Assembly (NCBI RefSeq): GCF_000739635.1
Contig: NZ_BATQ01000146.1
Span: forward strand, 1 to 57,234
Length of the DNA: 57,234 bases
Reading direction: 5' to 3'
Source of the DNA: Verrucomicrobium sp. BvORR034
GTDB lineage: Bacteria > Verrucomicrobiota > Verrucomicrobiia > Verrucomicrobiales > Verrucomicrobiaceae
Within the stretch, counting starts at the first letter, position 1; every line of letters begins with the position of its first letter. Below, in pieces: positions 34,497 through 42,515 of the stretch. A program made the position numbers and the translations under genes. The notes under the pieces were generated by a model. It searched no databases and was not told where the DNA came from. It saw only the letters and a list, made by a program, of their open reading frames with translations.

Positions 34497-35812
34497 TTGA
34501 AATAACGCTTCAGCGCCTCCCGTTCACCGGGCAGCAGGGAGTTCTGCCACACCGCTGCCCCGCCATCGCCTGCATTCTGAATGGTGCCCCCCTGCTTCGA
34601 GCCCGAGTAGGCGTTTTCATCCACCTCGTGCTTGCCATCCTGCACCCCCATGACGTCGCCGGGGGCGATGCGATTGAGGTCGAGTTGGGAGTTCAGGTTC
34701 TCGAGCTTCTTGGTATCCAGATTGGTCTCATCCTTTTTAAAGGTGAGCGGCGCAGTACCTGGCCCACGGTTGATCCCGCCTTTGCCAGGCTTGTCCCCCT
34801 CTCCTTCACAGCCAGCACACTGGCTCAGTTTCAGTTCCGGGGAGTTCGCCAGGGCCTCAGCCAGCGCTTTGGCGTTGTCCCGTAGCATTTGAGCCAGCTG
34901 CTCAAGCTGCTCCTTGGAGAGATTGCCCAGGCCATTCTGCCCCTGCCCGTTGGAAGCTTGTTGAAGCTGTTTCAAGAGTTGTTCGCCAGGCTTGATGCCC
35001 CCGGTGCGCAACCCCTGGGCGGCATTGGCCAGCTCTCCGCCGATCGCCTCCTTGGCCTCCTGCGGGAAGGCATCGCCCGCGGCACGCAACGCGGAAGCCG
35101 CTCGCTCCGCGTCGGCCAGGTTCTCAGAGAGCTCCCGCAGCATTTCAGAGGTCTGCTCTTTCAAATTGCCAGCGGCCTCCAGACTGCCGTGCTCATACCA
35201 GTTCTCCGCAGGACGCTCCAGGAGCTCGGCGATCTTCTTCTCCAGTTCCTTGAGCGACTCCTCGTCGGCTGCGTCCTTGTGACGCATCTCATCGATCCAC
35301 TGCTCCACCTCTTTGACGGCGGAGGGCTTTTCAATGGTCCGTTTCTTGGAGGCTGCCCGGGCCTCGATGGGCACCCACGCCGCCAGCGCCAGCAGCGCGG
35401 CCACCAGACCCACGGTAATAACGGGACGCTGCCACCTCCAGCGCACGGGCCAGGTGATCTTTTCGGCAGGCTCCGGCCAGGGACCCACGCCCTGAGCCGC
35501 AGCGGTCAGGCGGGTCTTCAAACCCATCGCGTCCTCAAGACGGATGCGCGATGCCTCCGCAGACTCAAACTTCCTTCGCACCGTACCCCAGGCCACGAGG
35601 GCGCCCGTCGCGAGCACGGCTCCCAGCGCTGCCCACACCCAGCGCAGTTCCACCCCCTCCATCCATCGCACCAGCAGAATCGCCACCGCGCCAGCGAGCC
35701 CGGCCGAGACCACCCAGGTGAGCCAGCTTTCCAACCACCAGCCCAGGTTCACAAATTGAGCCAGACGCTTGGCTGCCGATTGCCAGTAGCGGGCAGAGTT
35801 TTCCATTGGCAT
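34493..35812 (-). CDS. Membrane protein with long coiled-coil region, first gene of the MoxR operon
   Basis: 439 residues. Three membrane helices (WLTWVVSAGLAGAVAILLV near 30, WVWAALGAVLATGALVAW near 60, VITVGLVAALLALAAWV near 135) precede a long charged helical stretch (about 160-300: ADEESLKELEKKIAELLERP, LREGSL-type segments, LANAAQGLRTGG). The end is Gly/Asn-rich with two Cys pairs in CAGCEGEGDKPGKGG. This is reminiscent of DUF4175-like proteins found beside MoxR/VWA genes, but I am not certain. It appears to be promoter-proximal; the gap to tadA is 92 bases. Confidence 0.7.
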   Translation of the reverse strand: MPMENSARYWQSAAKRLAQFVNLGWWLESWLTWVVSAGLAGAVAILLVRWMEGVELRWVWAALGAVLATGALVAWGTVRRKFESAEASRIRLEDAMGLKTRLTAAAQGVGPWPEPAEKITWPVRWRWQRPVITVGLVAALLALAAWVPIEARAASKKRTIEKPSAVKEVEQWIDEMRHKDAADEESLKELEKKIAELLERPAENWYEHGSLEAAGNLKEQTSEMLRELSENLADAERAASALRAAGDAFPQEAKEAIGGELANAAQGLRTGGIKPGEQLLKQLQQASNGQGQNGLGNLSKEQLEQLAQMLRDNAKALAEALANSPELKLSQCAGCEGEGDKPGKGGINRGPGTAPLTFKKDETNLDTKKLENLNSQLDLNRIAPGDVMGVQDGKHEVDENAYSGSKQGGTIQNAGDGGAAVWQNSLLPGEREALKRYFK

Positions 35813-35904
35813 GGGGGAAAACTAACGACCCCATGCCCGCTTTGGCAACGGCTAAGTGGGGCTTCACACCCTTTTCACCCGATCTTCACCGGGCCTTCAC
35901 GCAC

Positions 35905-36438
35905 CTACTCGGCCCCTGTGTCAGCGATGCCCTTTTTGTGGTTGATGCCGTTGACCTTCCTCGCCCTTGCCTCGCGGAAGAAGCTCTTCAGCACCTCCAC
36001 ACACTCCTCCCCCAGCACCCCGGCGGTGATCTCAGAGCGGTGATTCAGGTTCGGTGACTGGAGCAGGTTCCAGTACCCGCCGGCCGCCCCGCCCTTAAGA
36101 TCCGGGCAGCCAAAGATGACGCGCCGGACGCGGCAGTGCATGATGGCCCCGGCGCACATGGGGCAGGGCTCCTTGGTCACGTAGAGGTCACACTCGTTGA
36201 GCCGCCAGTCCCCCAGCGCCCCCTGGGCCTGGGTGAGAGCGATCATTTCCGCATGGGCGGTGGCGTCTTTCAGCGTCTCCACCTGATTCCATGCGCGGGC
36301 AATGATCTGGCTGCCGTGGACAATGACGGCCCCAATCGGCACCTCATCCTGCCGGGCCGCCTTGCGCGCCTGGCGCAGGGCCTCCCTCATATAATGCTCA
36401 TCACCCGGGGGGTCTTCGAAGTTGATCTCAAAATCCAC
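35905..36438 (-). CDS. tadA: tRNA-specific adenosine deaminase / nucleoside deaminase (TadA type)
   Basis: 177 residues. The cytidine/deoxycytidylate deaminase zinc site is complete: HAEM (His ligand and catalytic Glu) near residue 70, and PCPMCAGAI carrying the two Cys ligands near residue 100. GAVIVHGSQIIARAWNQVE is the usual first strand pair. The start at 36436-36438 leaves about 17 extra residues before the conserved MREALRQARKAA; an internal start there is possible. TadA converts A34 to inosine in tRNA-Arg(ACG). The gene follows divergent rpe by 112 bases and precedes the MoxR operon on the same strand. Confidence 0.85.
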   Translation of the reverse strand: MDFEINFEDPPGDEHYMREALRQARKAARQDEVPIGAVIVHGSQIIARAWNQVETLKDATAHAEMIALTQAQGALGDWRLNECDLYVTKEPCPMCAGAIMHCRVRRVIFGCPDLKGGAAGGYWNLLQSPNLNHRSEITAGVLGEECVEVLKSFFREARARKVNGINHKKGIADTGAE

Positions 36439-36550
36439 CGGCCAACATGCGCAATCCCAGGCCAGTGCGCAATCGGTTGTGACCAGTTCTGACGACGCCC
36501 CCTCACCTCACCGTTTGAAAAGCCGCCCAGGCCGCGCATACTGCCCGGTA

Positions 36551-37224
36551 ATGGACTGTTTTACGCCTCTCATCCTCCCCTCCCTGCTCGCTGCCGATTT
36601 TTCCAACGTCGCTGTTGAAGTGAAACGTGCCGAGGAAGCCGGTGCCAAATGGCTCCACCTGGATGTGATGGACGGAAATTTCGTGGACAACATCTCCTTC
36701 GGCCCCGCCATGATCGAGGCCGTGAAGCGCCACACGGACATGTTCCTGGACGTGCATCTCATGATCCAGCGCGCCGACCATTTCCTGGACCGCTTCATCA
36801 AGGCCGGTGCGGGCAATATCAGCGTGCACGTCGAGGCCCGCTACGACACCTCCCTGCTCTCCACCCTGCAGCGGATCAAGTCCGCCGGGCTCAGCGCGGG
36901 TCTCGTGCTCAATCCCGCCACTCCGTTCGAAGCGGCCATCCCCTATCTGCACCTCATCGACCTCCTTCTCATCATGACCGTGGTGCCTGGCTTTGGCGGG
37001 CAGCCCTTCATGGAAAAAGAGACCATGCCAAAGCTCGCCGCCGCCCGCGACTACCGCGAGGCTCACGGCCTGAAATACCATCTCCAGGTGGATGGCGGCA
37101 TCTATGTGACCACGCCCCCATCGCCCGCCAGCACGGGGCCAATCTCTTCGTCGCGGGCACCTCCTCCTTTGGACCGCCAGACATGAAGGCCTCCATGGCC
37201 GCCCTGGCGGAGTCGGTGAAATAA
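36551..37224 (+). pseudogene. rpe: Ribulose-phosphate 3-epimerase with an apparent one-base deletion near the 3' end
   Basis: The enzyme interconverts ribulose 5-phosphate and xylulose 5-phosphate. From ATG 36551 the frame encodes FTPLILPSLLAADFSN, LHLDVMDGNFVDNI, DVHLMI, VLNPATPFE and MTVVPGFGGQPF, all typical Rpe motifs with catalytic Asp and metal His residues. After VDGGIYVTT the family reading is lost at about base 37111 and resumes in the next frame as ARQHGANLFVAGTSSFG, with the tail PPDMKASMAALAESVK ending at 37224. One G missing in ACGCCCCCA (expected ACGGCCCCCA) restores about 225 residues, the normal length. As it stands the frame ends early at 37186 with an unrelated tail. It may be a sequencing error or a real lesion. 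Confidence 0.86.
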
Positions 37225-37318
37225 CTTCCCGGGAATCCTTTCTGCCGCGCCCGCCTACATTGAGGCAGCGCGGCAATTTTTTGATATGAGCCCGGTTTTG
37301 CGGGGAATCGAGCCTGCG

Positions 37319-37443
37319 ACTGAACAGGCTGAAGCCTGTGACTACTTTTCCGGCAGCGATGCAAAAAAGTAGTCCAGAGCTTTAGCTCGGTATTGGGAGA
37401 CATGGATAGCCCGACTGACGGACTAAAGTCCTGTACTACTTTG
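37319..37443. repeat. Chain of short hairpins (dispersed repeat)
   Basis: Consecutive perfect hairpins between the convergent rpe and DUF1501 genes: ACAGGCT-GA-AGCCTGT, GACTACTTTT with AAAAAGTAGTC, GAGCT-TT-AGCTC and GGACT-AA-AGTCC followed by GTACTAC. The GGACT-AA-AGTCC form is the same design as CCGACT-AA-AGTCGG in mosaic repeat copies A and C. It could act as a terminator for both genes. Confidence 0.75.
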
Positions 37444-37456
37444 TCGAGCCCTCTCC

Positions 37457-38932
37457 CTACGCAAACAACTGCGTCACCGCCTTGGCCTTCACCAGCTCGC
37501 GAGGCTGATTGAGGTGATTGTACACAATCGTCTCCGGATCGATGCCGAATGCATGGTAGATGGTCGCCAGCAACTCCGCCGGATGCACCGGGCTCTCTGC
37601 TGGAGAGGACGCCGTGGCGTCCGACTTGCCGTGCACATAACCGCGCTTGATGCCCGCACCGGCCACAATGCTGGTGTAGCAGTAGGGCCAGTGGTCGCGC
37701 CCGTCTGCGCTGTTGCCATTGCCGCTCGTGCTCACGCCCTTCTCCGGGCTGCGGCCGAATTCCCCAATCGCCACCACGAGTGTCTCGTCCAGCAGGCCGC
37801 GACTGTCCATGTCGTCAAAGAACGCGGAGAGACCGGCGTCCAGCATGGGCCCGCTCTGGTCCTTCATACGCTTCGTCAGGCCCACATGATGATCCCACGA
37901 GTGATTGTCTGAGTTCGCCACCTTGGGCCAGATCACCTCCACCACGCGGGTGCCAGCCTCGATGAGACGACGGGCCAGCAGCAGGCTCTGGCCGAAGGTG
38001 TTTTTCCCATAACTCTCGCGCACCTTCTCGGGTTCGCGGTCCAACGCGAAGGCATCGCGGGCCCGGCCACTGGCGATGAGGTTGAGCGCACGGCTGTAGT
38101 AGTCGTCCAGGCTCATGTCCTTCACTGCATTTTCGATGGCCGGCATCTGGTCGCTCAGGGCCTCGCGCAGGCGGGCGCGACGCTGCAGGCGCACGCTGAA
38201 GAGATCCGGCCGCAATTGCAGGTCATCGATCTTGATGCGGCTCATCTTCAGCATGTCCATGTCATCGCCGTCCGGATACAGCGTGTAGGGATCGTAGCTC
38301 TTGCCCAGAAAGCCGGCCGTGCCGCCCTTGCCGATCACGTTGGACTCCTGCAGCGGACGCGGCAGCATCACAAACGGCAGCATGGGTTCATCCAAGGGGC
38401 GCAGGCGGATGATGTTGGAGCCGAAGTTCGGGTAATCCTTTGCATTCGGCGGCTCAAGCTGGCCGGAGGGGCTCACCTTGTCCGTGGTGTAGCCCGTCAT
38501 GATCTGGTAGATCGCCGCCGTATGGTTGAAGAGCCCATTGGGCGTGTAGCTCATGCTGTTGATCATGGTGAACTTGTCGTTCACCTTGGCCAGACGGGGC
38601 AGGATCTCCGTGAAGTGATGCCCGGGAATCTTCGTGGGGATGGTGTTGAAGGCACTGCGCACCTTGTCCGGCACGTTTTGCTTCGGATCCCACAAGTCGA
38701 TATGGCTCGGCCCACCCTGCAGGTAAATCATGACCATGTTCTTGGCCTTGCCCCAGCCCGGAGAACCTGCGGCGCTGGTGCCACTGGCCGCGGCGGCAGC
38801 CTGGGCACGGAAGATGTTATTGAGCGTCATGCCCACCATGCCGGCCCCGCCGATGCGCAGTACATCGCGCCGGCTTAGCCCCAGATGGGAATCACACAGA
38901 TCTTTGGCAAGCTGGCCGGGGATGCGGAACAT
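37457..38932 (-). CDS. DUF1501 domain-containing protein with Tat-like signal
   Basis: 491 residues. The start holds the Tat-type motif [15 protein letters not shown] and a hydrophobic stretch, so it is probably exported folded. DUF1501 features: [48 protein letters not shown] and [14 protein letters not shown], with His residues typical of the alkaline phosphatase-like fold. DUF1501 genes normally pair with DUF1549/DUF1553 cytochromes in PVC bacteria; here the cytochrome gene is 5.5 kb away at 44470 and not adjacent. The function of the pair is unknown; degradation of complex glycans has been suggested by association only. Confidence 0.93.
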   Translation of the reverse strand: MFRIPGQLAKDLCDSHLGLSRRDVLRIGGAGMVGMTLNNIFRAQAAAAASGTSAAGSPGWGKAKNMVMIYLQGGPSHIDLWDPKQNVPDKVRSAFNTIPTKIPGHHFTEILPRLAKVNDKFTMINSMSYTPNGLFNHTAAIYQIMTGYTTDKVSPSGQLEPPNAKDYPNFGSNIIRLRPLDEPMLPFVMLPRPLQESNVIGKGGTAGFLGKSYDPYTLYPDGDDMDMLKMSRIKIDDLQLRPDLFSVRLQRRARLREALSDQMPAIENAVKDMSLDDYYSRALNLIASGRARDAFALDREPEKVRESYGKNTFGQSLLLARRLIEAGTRVVEVIWPKVANSDNHSWDHHVGLTKRMKDQSGPMLDAGLSAFFDDMDSRGLLDETLVVAIGEFGRSPEKGVSTSGNGNSADGRDHWPYCYTSIVAGAGIKRGYVHGKSDATASSPAESPVHPAELLATIYHAFGIDPETIVYNHLNQPRELVKAKAVTQLFA

Positions 38933-39136
38933 GGCAGTCGGGATGGATTGATGACACGATGATGCCGGAAAAAACGCCGGCCGTCACCCCTGCATTGCAC
39001 CCCACCTGCCTGAGGCACTGCACTATCCTGCTCCTGCAATTGAGGATCTTGCTCAGAGCAACCGCGGACCAGAACCTCCCAGAAAACACGAGACTGCATC
39101 AGGTCACAGCCTACGCTAACAAGATTGAGACTTAGT

Positions 39137-39152
39137 AGCAACAAGTATTGCT
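39137..39152. promoter_or_regulatory. Inverted repeat upstream of the PEP-CTERM operon
   Basis: AGCAA and TTGCT, six bases apart, lie about 35-50 bases before the ATG of the PEP-CTERM gene in an AT-richer stretch (39090-39180). This could be an operator or part of the promoter region. The symmetry is short, so chance is possible. Confidence 0.3.
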
Positions 39153-39185
39153 AATGAGACCTGTTTGCATAAATGACACCCACCT

Positions 39186-40565
39186 ATGCGGCCCCCCATT
39201 CTCTCTCTTGGCCTAATTCCCCTCATTGCCATGACCTTGGCGATGACGCCAGCTCACGGTGCCACCATCACCAAGCTCATCGATTTCAACAACACTGGCA
39301 CCCGAGAGAGTGTGCAGAACCCCATGAGTACCCCCCTGGTGATTGGGTCGGAGCTTTGGTTCACCTCAGAAGGAGGGGGTGAGGTGGGGTTCGGAACTCT
39401 GGCGAGCTACAATCTGGCGACCAATACCCTGACAAAGCGATTGGATCTGGGCGTGCCCGATGAGGAGACGTTCTACGATCAGGGAAACTCACCCACCAGC
39501 AGCTTCACCCGGGATGGCAACCTTCTCTACTACACCACCACGCGTGGAGGCACTGGAGACCGTGGCACGCTAAATGTGTACAACACCACCACGAGCAGCA
39601 ATACCGTCCTGTGGAACTCCCCCACCAACAGCCCCGCCACCAATCCCAATACCCCTTCAGGGAATGTTGCCGTCGTGGATCGTGGTGCCGCTGGCAAGGA
39701 TGTCTATTTCATGACCGGCAACGGCGGTGCCAGCGGCTCCGGCTTCGGCACCATTCAGCGCTACAACACGGTGTCTGGTGTCACGAGCACGGTGTATGAA
39801 TTTGCGGGAGGAGCCACCGCGGGCCGCCAGCCCTTCGAGGGCTTTACTCAGGTCGGTAACAAGCTCTACTTCAATACCTTCACCGGCGGCAACGCCACCA
39901 CCACGGGTCAGACCCCAGCCTCTGGAAACGGAGCCGGAACGCTCTCCGCTCTGGATGTAACGACAAGCGGAAGTGAATCCCTCACCACGCTGGCGCTCCT
40001 GCCGCTGGGCGACGGCTCCACGCGCCTCCCCGCGCACAACCCCTTCTACAGCGCGGCGCAGAACGCCTTGTTCTTCACCACGGTGGGTACCGCAGCCCAG
40101 CCCGGCAGCCTGCAGAAGTTTGACTTTGCCACCGGCACGCTCACCACCCTCTACGAGGTGACCGGTGCCCCCACATCCTCCGGTCCGTTCCCAGATGGTC
40201 GCTACATCTACGGCTCCGCCTTTGAGTGGGGCGGCTCCCTCTACTACGCCACACGCCAGGGTGGAGCCCTCGGCGGAGGCACCATCAACCAGTTTGACCT
40301 GGCGACCTCCACGAACACGGTCCTGTACAACCTCAGCTCCGATACAGGAAACAACTTGGGTGGAGACGTGCAGAGCGGCTTCGCCTTCTCCGACTGGGAC
40401 GGCATTCCCGCCCTCTACCTGCTCACGCGCCAGGGCGGCCTCTACGACCACGGCACCTTGCTGCGCATCGATCTGGTGCCAGAGCCCTCCCGCGCCCTGC
40501 TCCTCATGGCCGGACTGGCCACCGCCTTCCTTCGCCGCCGTCGCCCTGCTCCTTCTATTTCATGA
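39186..40565 (+). CDS. PEP-CTERM sorted extracellular protein with repeated GG motifs
   Basis: 459 residues. A signal peptide (MRPPILSLGLIPLIAMTLAM, cleavage near AHG) is followed by repeated modules of the kind seen in choice-of-anchor tandem repeat proteins: LLYYTTTRGGTGDRGTLNVY, LYFNTFTGG, LYYATRQGGALGGGTINQF and LYLLTRQGGLYDHGTLLRI. The C-terminus VPEPSRALLLMAGLATAFL followed by RRRR is a PEP-CTERM sorting tail, with the hydrophobic helix and basic end required. The protein is probably sorted by an exosortase, not encoded here. The gene overlaps the next by four bases. Confidence 0.87.
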   Translation: MRPPILSLGLIPLIAMTLAMTPAHGATITKLIDFNNTGTRESVQNPMSTPLVIGSELWFTSEGGGEVGFGTLASYNLATNTLTKRLDLGVPDEETFYDQGNSPTSSFTRDGNLLYYTTTRGGTGDRGTLNVYNTTTSSNTVLWNSPTNSPATNPNTPSGNVAVVDRGAAGKDVYFMTGNGGASGSGFGTIQRYNTVSGVTSTVYEFAGGATAGRQPFEGFTQVGNKLYFNTFTGGNATTTGQTPASGNGAGTLSALDVTTSGSESLTTLALLPLGDGSTRLPAHNPFYSAAQNALFFTTVGTAAQPGSLQKFDFATGTLTTLYEVTGAPTSSGPFPDGRYIYGSAFEWGGSLYYATRQGGALGGGTINQFDLATSTNTVLYNLSSDTGNNLGGDVQSGFAFSDWDGIPALYLLTRQGGLYDHGTLLRIDLVPEPSRALLLMAGLATAFLRRRRPAPSIS

Positions 40566-41146
40566 AACCTACATCGTCCAAAGCATTCACGCTGGTGGAA
40601 CTGCTGGTCACCATCGTGATCCTCGCCATTCTGGCGACCATCGGCTTCAGTGGCTACAACGCCATCAAATTGAAGGCGCTCTGCGTCAAGGACATCTCCC
40701 AGATGCGCAAGATTGGCAACGGCGTCCTGGCGCGCGCGGCAGAGAACAACGGCTACTTTTACACGCGTGAGGAGATCGGAAACTCCTCATTTCGCGCCTA
40801 TGAAGACCGCTTCAGCCTCTGCCAAGTCATTGATCCCTGGCTGGAGGATGAGCAAGTCTGGATGAGTCCGCGCCCAAATCCCAAGCTGGTTCGGTATGGC
40901 AACACCTACGCATGGTCCCGCGCCCCGGATGTCACCCAAAAGTCTCTGGGAATGCAGAAAAATCTGGGCAAACTTCTCCTGATCTGGAACGCCCACACCT
41001 TCACCATCCCAAGCGTGAGAAATGTGGCTGAGACCGCAAGCAACGGTGGCCCCCGCAATGCCTCCAAGCAGTATTACTACTACCCGTGGAAGAACGGGAC
41101 GGCGATCAACTGGCTGTATGCCGACGGCCATGTGGAAACCCGCTAG
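40562..41146 (+). CDS. Type II secretion/pilus pseudopilin-like protein with prepilin signal
   Basis: 194 residues. The prepilin motif KAFTLVELLVTIVILAIL has the conserved Glu at +5 of the mature chain. The body contains the verrucomicrobial/planctomycete type II pseudopilin features, ending in INWLYADGHVETR, an H-X-DG-like C-terminal motif (here ADGHV). Its start codon overlaps the PEP-CTERM gene stop by four bases, and its end overlaps the next gene by 17 bases, so translational coupling is likely. Prepilin proteins of this kind are highly expanded in Verrucomicrobia, often with unrelated neighbours; secretion or surface display is inferred. Confidence 0.88.
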   Translation: MKPTSSKAFTLVELLVTIVILAILATIGFSGYNAIKLKALCVKDISQMRKIGNGVLARAAENNGYFYTREEIGNSSFRAYEDRFSLCQVIDPWLEDEQVWMSPRPNPKLVRYGNTYAWSRAPDVTQKSLGMQKNLGKLLLIWNAHTFTIPSVRNVAETASNGGPRNASKQYYYYPWKNGTAINWLYADGHVETR

Positions 41147-42380
41147 TCCGTTCCAACTGTCAGCCGTCTTGAGCATGCTGGCCATCCTGGGTGGCAGCAT
41201 GCTTCTGCACGCCCAGGATCCAGGTGCAGAGGAAGGAGAGAGCGCGGAAGCCGCTGATCGCTCCGCGACTGCTGCCCTGCCCGAACGCGATCCCGCCCTG
41301 CTTGCCGCTCTTACCGCGGACTTGCGGCAACGTTACATCAAGCCCCCCAAGGAGTGGCCGGCTCCGGACATTGATCCCGGCGTGGTCTATGCGGAACTGA
41401 GCACGCCCACGATCCCAGCAGGTCCTGCCGACAATCCCACCTCGCCCGCCAAGGCCACGCTGGGCTTGAGCCTCTTTTTCGATCCGCGGCTTTCCGGCAG
41501 TCAACAGATCTCCTGCGCCAGCTGCCACAGCCCTGAACTGGGCTGGGCCGATGGTCGGTCCTTTGCTGCCGGGAACTTCCGGCGCACCCTGAAACGTCAC
41601 ACCCCCTCCCTGCTCGGGATAGGTCATGCTGCCACGTTTTTTTGGGATGGCCGACAGAGCACGCTGGAAGATCAAGCGACCGAGGTGATCACCAATCCAG
41701 ATGAGATGGCCGGCGATCCCGCAGAGGTCGTGGCGCGTCTGCAAAAGGAAGCTGAATTCTACGCCCCGCTTTTCACCAAGGCCTTTGGCGATGCCAGCAT
41801 CGACTTCCAACGCGTGGTCCAGGCGCTGGCCGCCTTTCAACGGAGCCTCAAGGTGGGACGCTCCCCGTTTGACAAGTTCATGGCGGGCAAGCCTGAGTCA
41901 CTGAGCGATGCCGCCGTCCGGGGGCTGCATCTCTTCCGAACCAAAGGACGCTGCCTGAACTGTCACCAGGGTCCCATGCTGCAGAGTGACACCTTCCACA
42001 ACCTCGGCCTCACCTACTACGGCCGGAAGTATGAAGACCTGGGGCGCTACAAGGTGACCGGCAAACCCGAGGACGTTGGCAGGTTCAAGACCCCAACACT
42101 CCGCAATGTCGCCCGCACCGGCCCCTGGATGCACAACGGCCTGTTCCCGTCGCTCGACGGTGTCCTGCGCCTCTACAATGCCGGCATGCCCCGGCCCCGT
42201 CCGAAACCCGGACAGGAGAGCGATCCGCTCTTCCCAAAAACCGACGCCCTCCTGAAGCCATTGAAAATGGACGCCGGAGAGCTGGCGGACTTGAAAGCGT
42301 TCCTGGAGGCGTTGAACGAGCCGCAGGTGCGCATTCTCTCCCAGCCGTTCCCGCCCATTGCCTCCTCGCAAGGCAGCTGA
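41130..42380 (+). CDS. Dihaem cytochrome-c peroxidase/MauG family protein
   Basis: About 416 residues from ATG 41130, which gives a signal peptide (FQLSAVLSMLAILGGSMLLH, cleavage after HAQ). The two haem sites are CASCH near residue 129 and CLNCH near residue 275, as in bacterial cytochrome c peroxidases. Other family sequence: LGLSLFFDPRLSGSQQISC, LGIGHAATFFWDGRQSTLED and GRFKTPTLRNVARTGPWMHN. It reduces peroxide or takes part in MauG-like oxidation in the periplasm. It overlaps the pseudopilin gene by 17 bases. A strong hairpin (42433-42454) follows. Confidence 0.9.
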   Translation: MWKPASPFQLSAVLSMLAILGGSMLLHAQDPGAEEGESAEAADRSATAALPERDPALLAALTADLRQRYIKPPKEWPAPDIDPGVVYAELSTPTIPAGPADNPTSPAKATLGLSLFFDPRLSGSQQISCASCHSPELGWADGRSFAAGNFRRTLKRHTPSLLGIGHAATFFWDGRQSTLEDQATEVITNPDEMAGDPAEVVARLQKEAEFYAPLFTKAFGDASIDFQRVVQALAAFQRSLKVGRSPFDKFMAGKPESLSDAAVRGLHLFRTKGRCLNCHQGPMLQSDTFHNLGLTYYGRKYEDLGRYKVTGKPEDVGRFKTPTLRNVARTGPWMHNGLFPSLDGVLRLYNAGMPRPRPKPGQESDPLFPKTDALLKPLKMDAGELADLKAFLEALNEPQVRILSQPFPPIASSQGS

Positions 42381-42432
42381 TACGCAGGAAAAGGATTCAC
42401 GTATCAGGCAGGTCAGTACACCGTTGGGCGCA

Positions 42433-42454
42433 GGGCCGGGGCTTTCCCCGGCCC
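42433..42454 (+). terminator. Strong hairpin after the dihaem peroxidase gene
   Basis: GGGCCGGGG pairs perfectly with CCCCGGCCC across a CTTT loop. There is no T tract immediately after it. It lies 53 bases past the stop codon and before the glycosyltransferase gene. Confidence 0.55.
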
Positions 42455-42515
42455 ACCAATGCATTGCAAAAAAGAGTTCCGGGCCTAGCGTGACCGCATC
42501 GCTCCCCGAACATCC

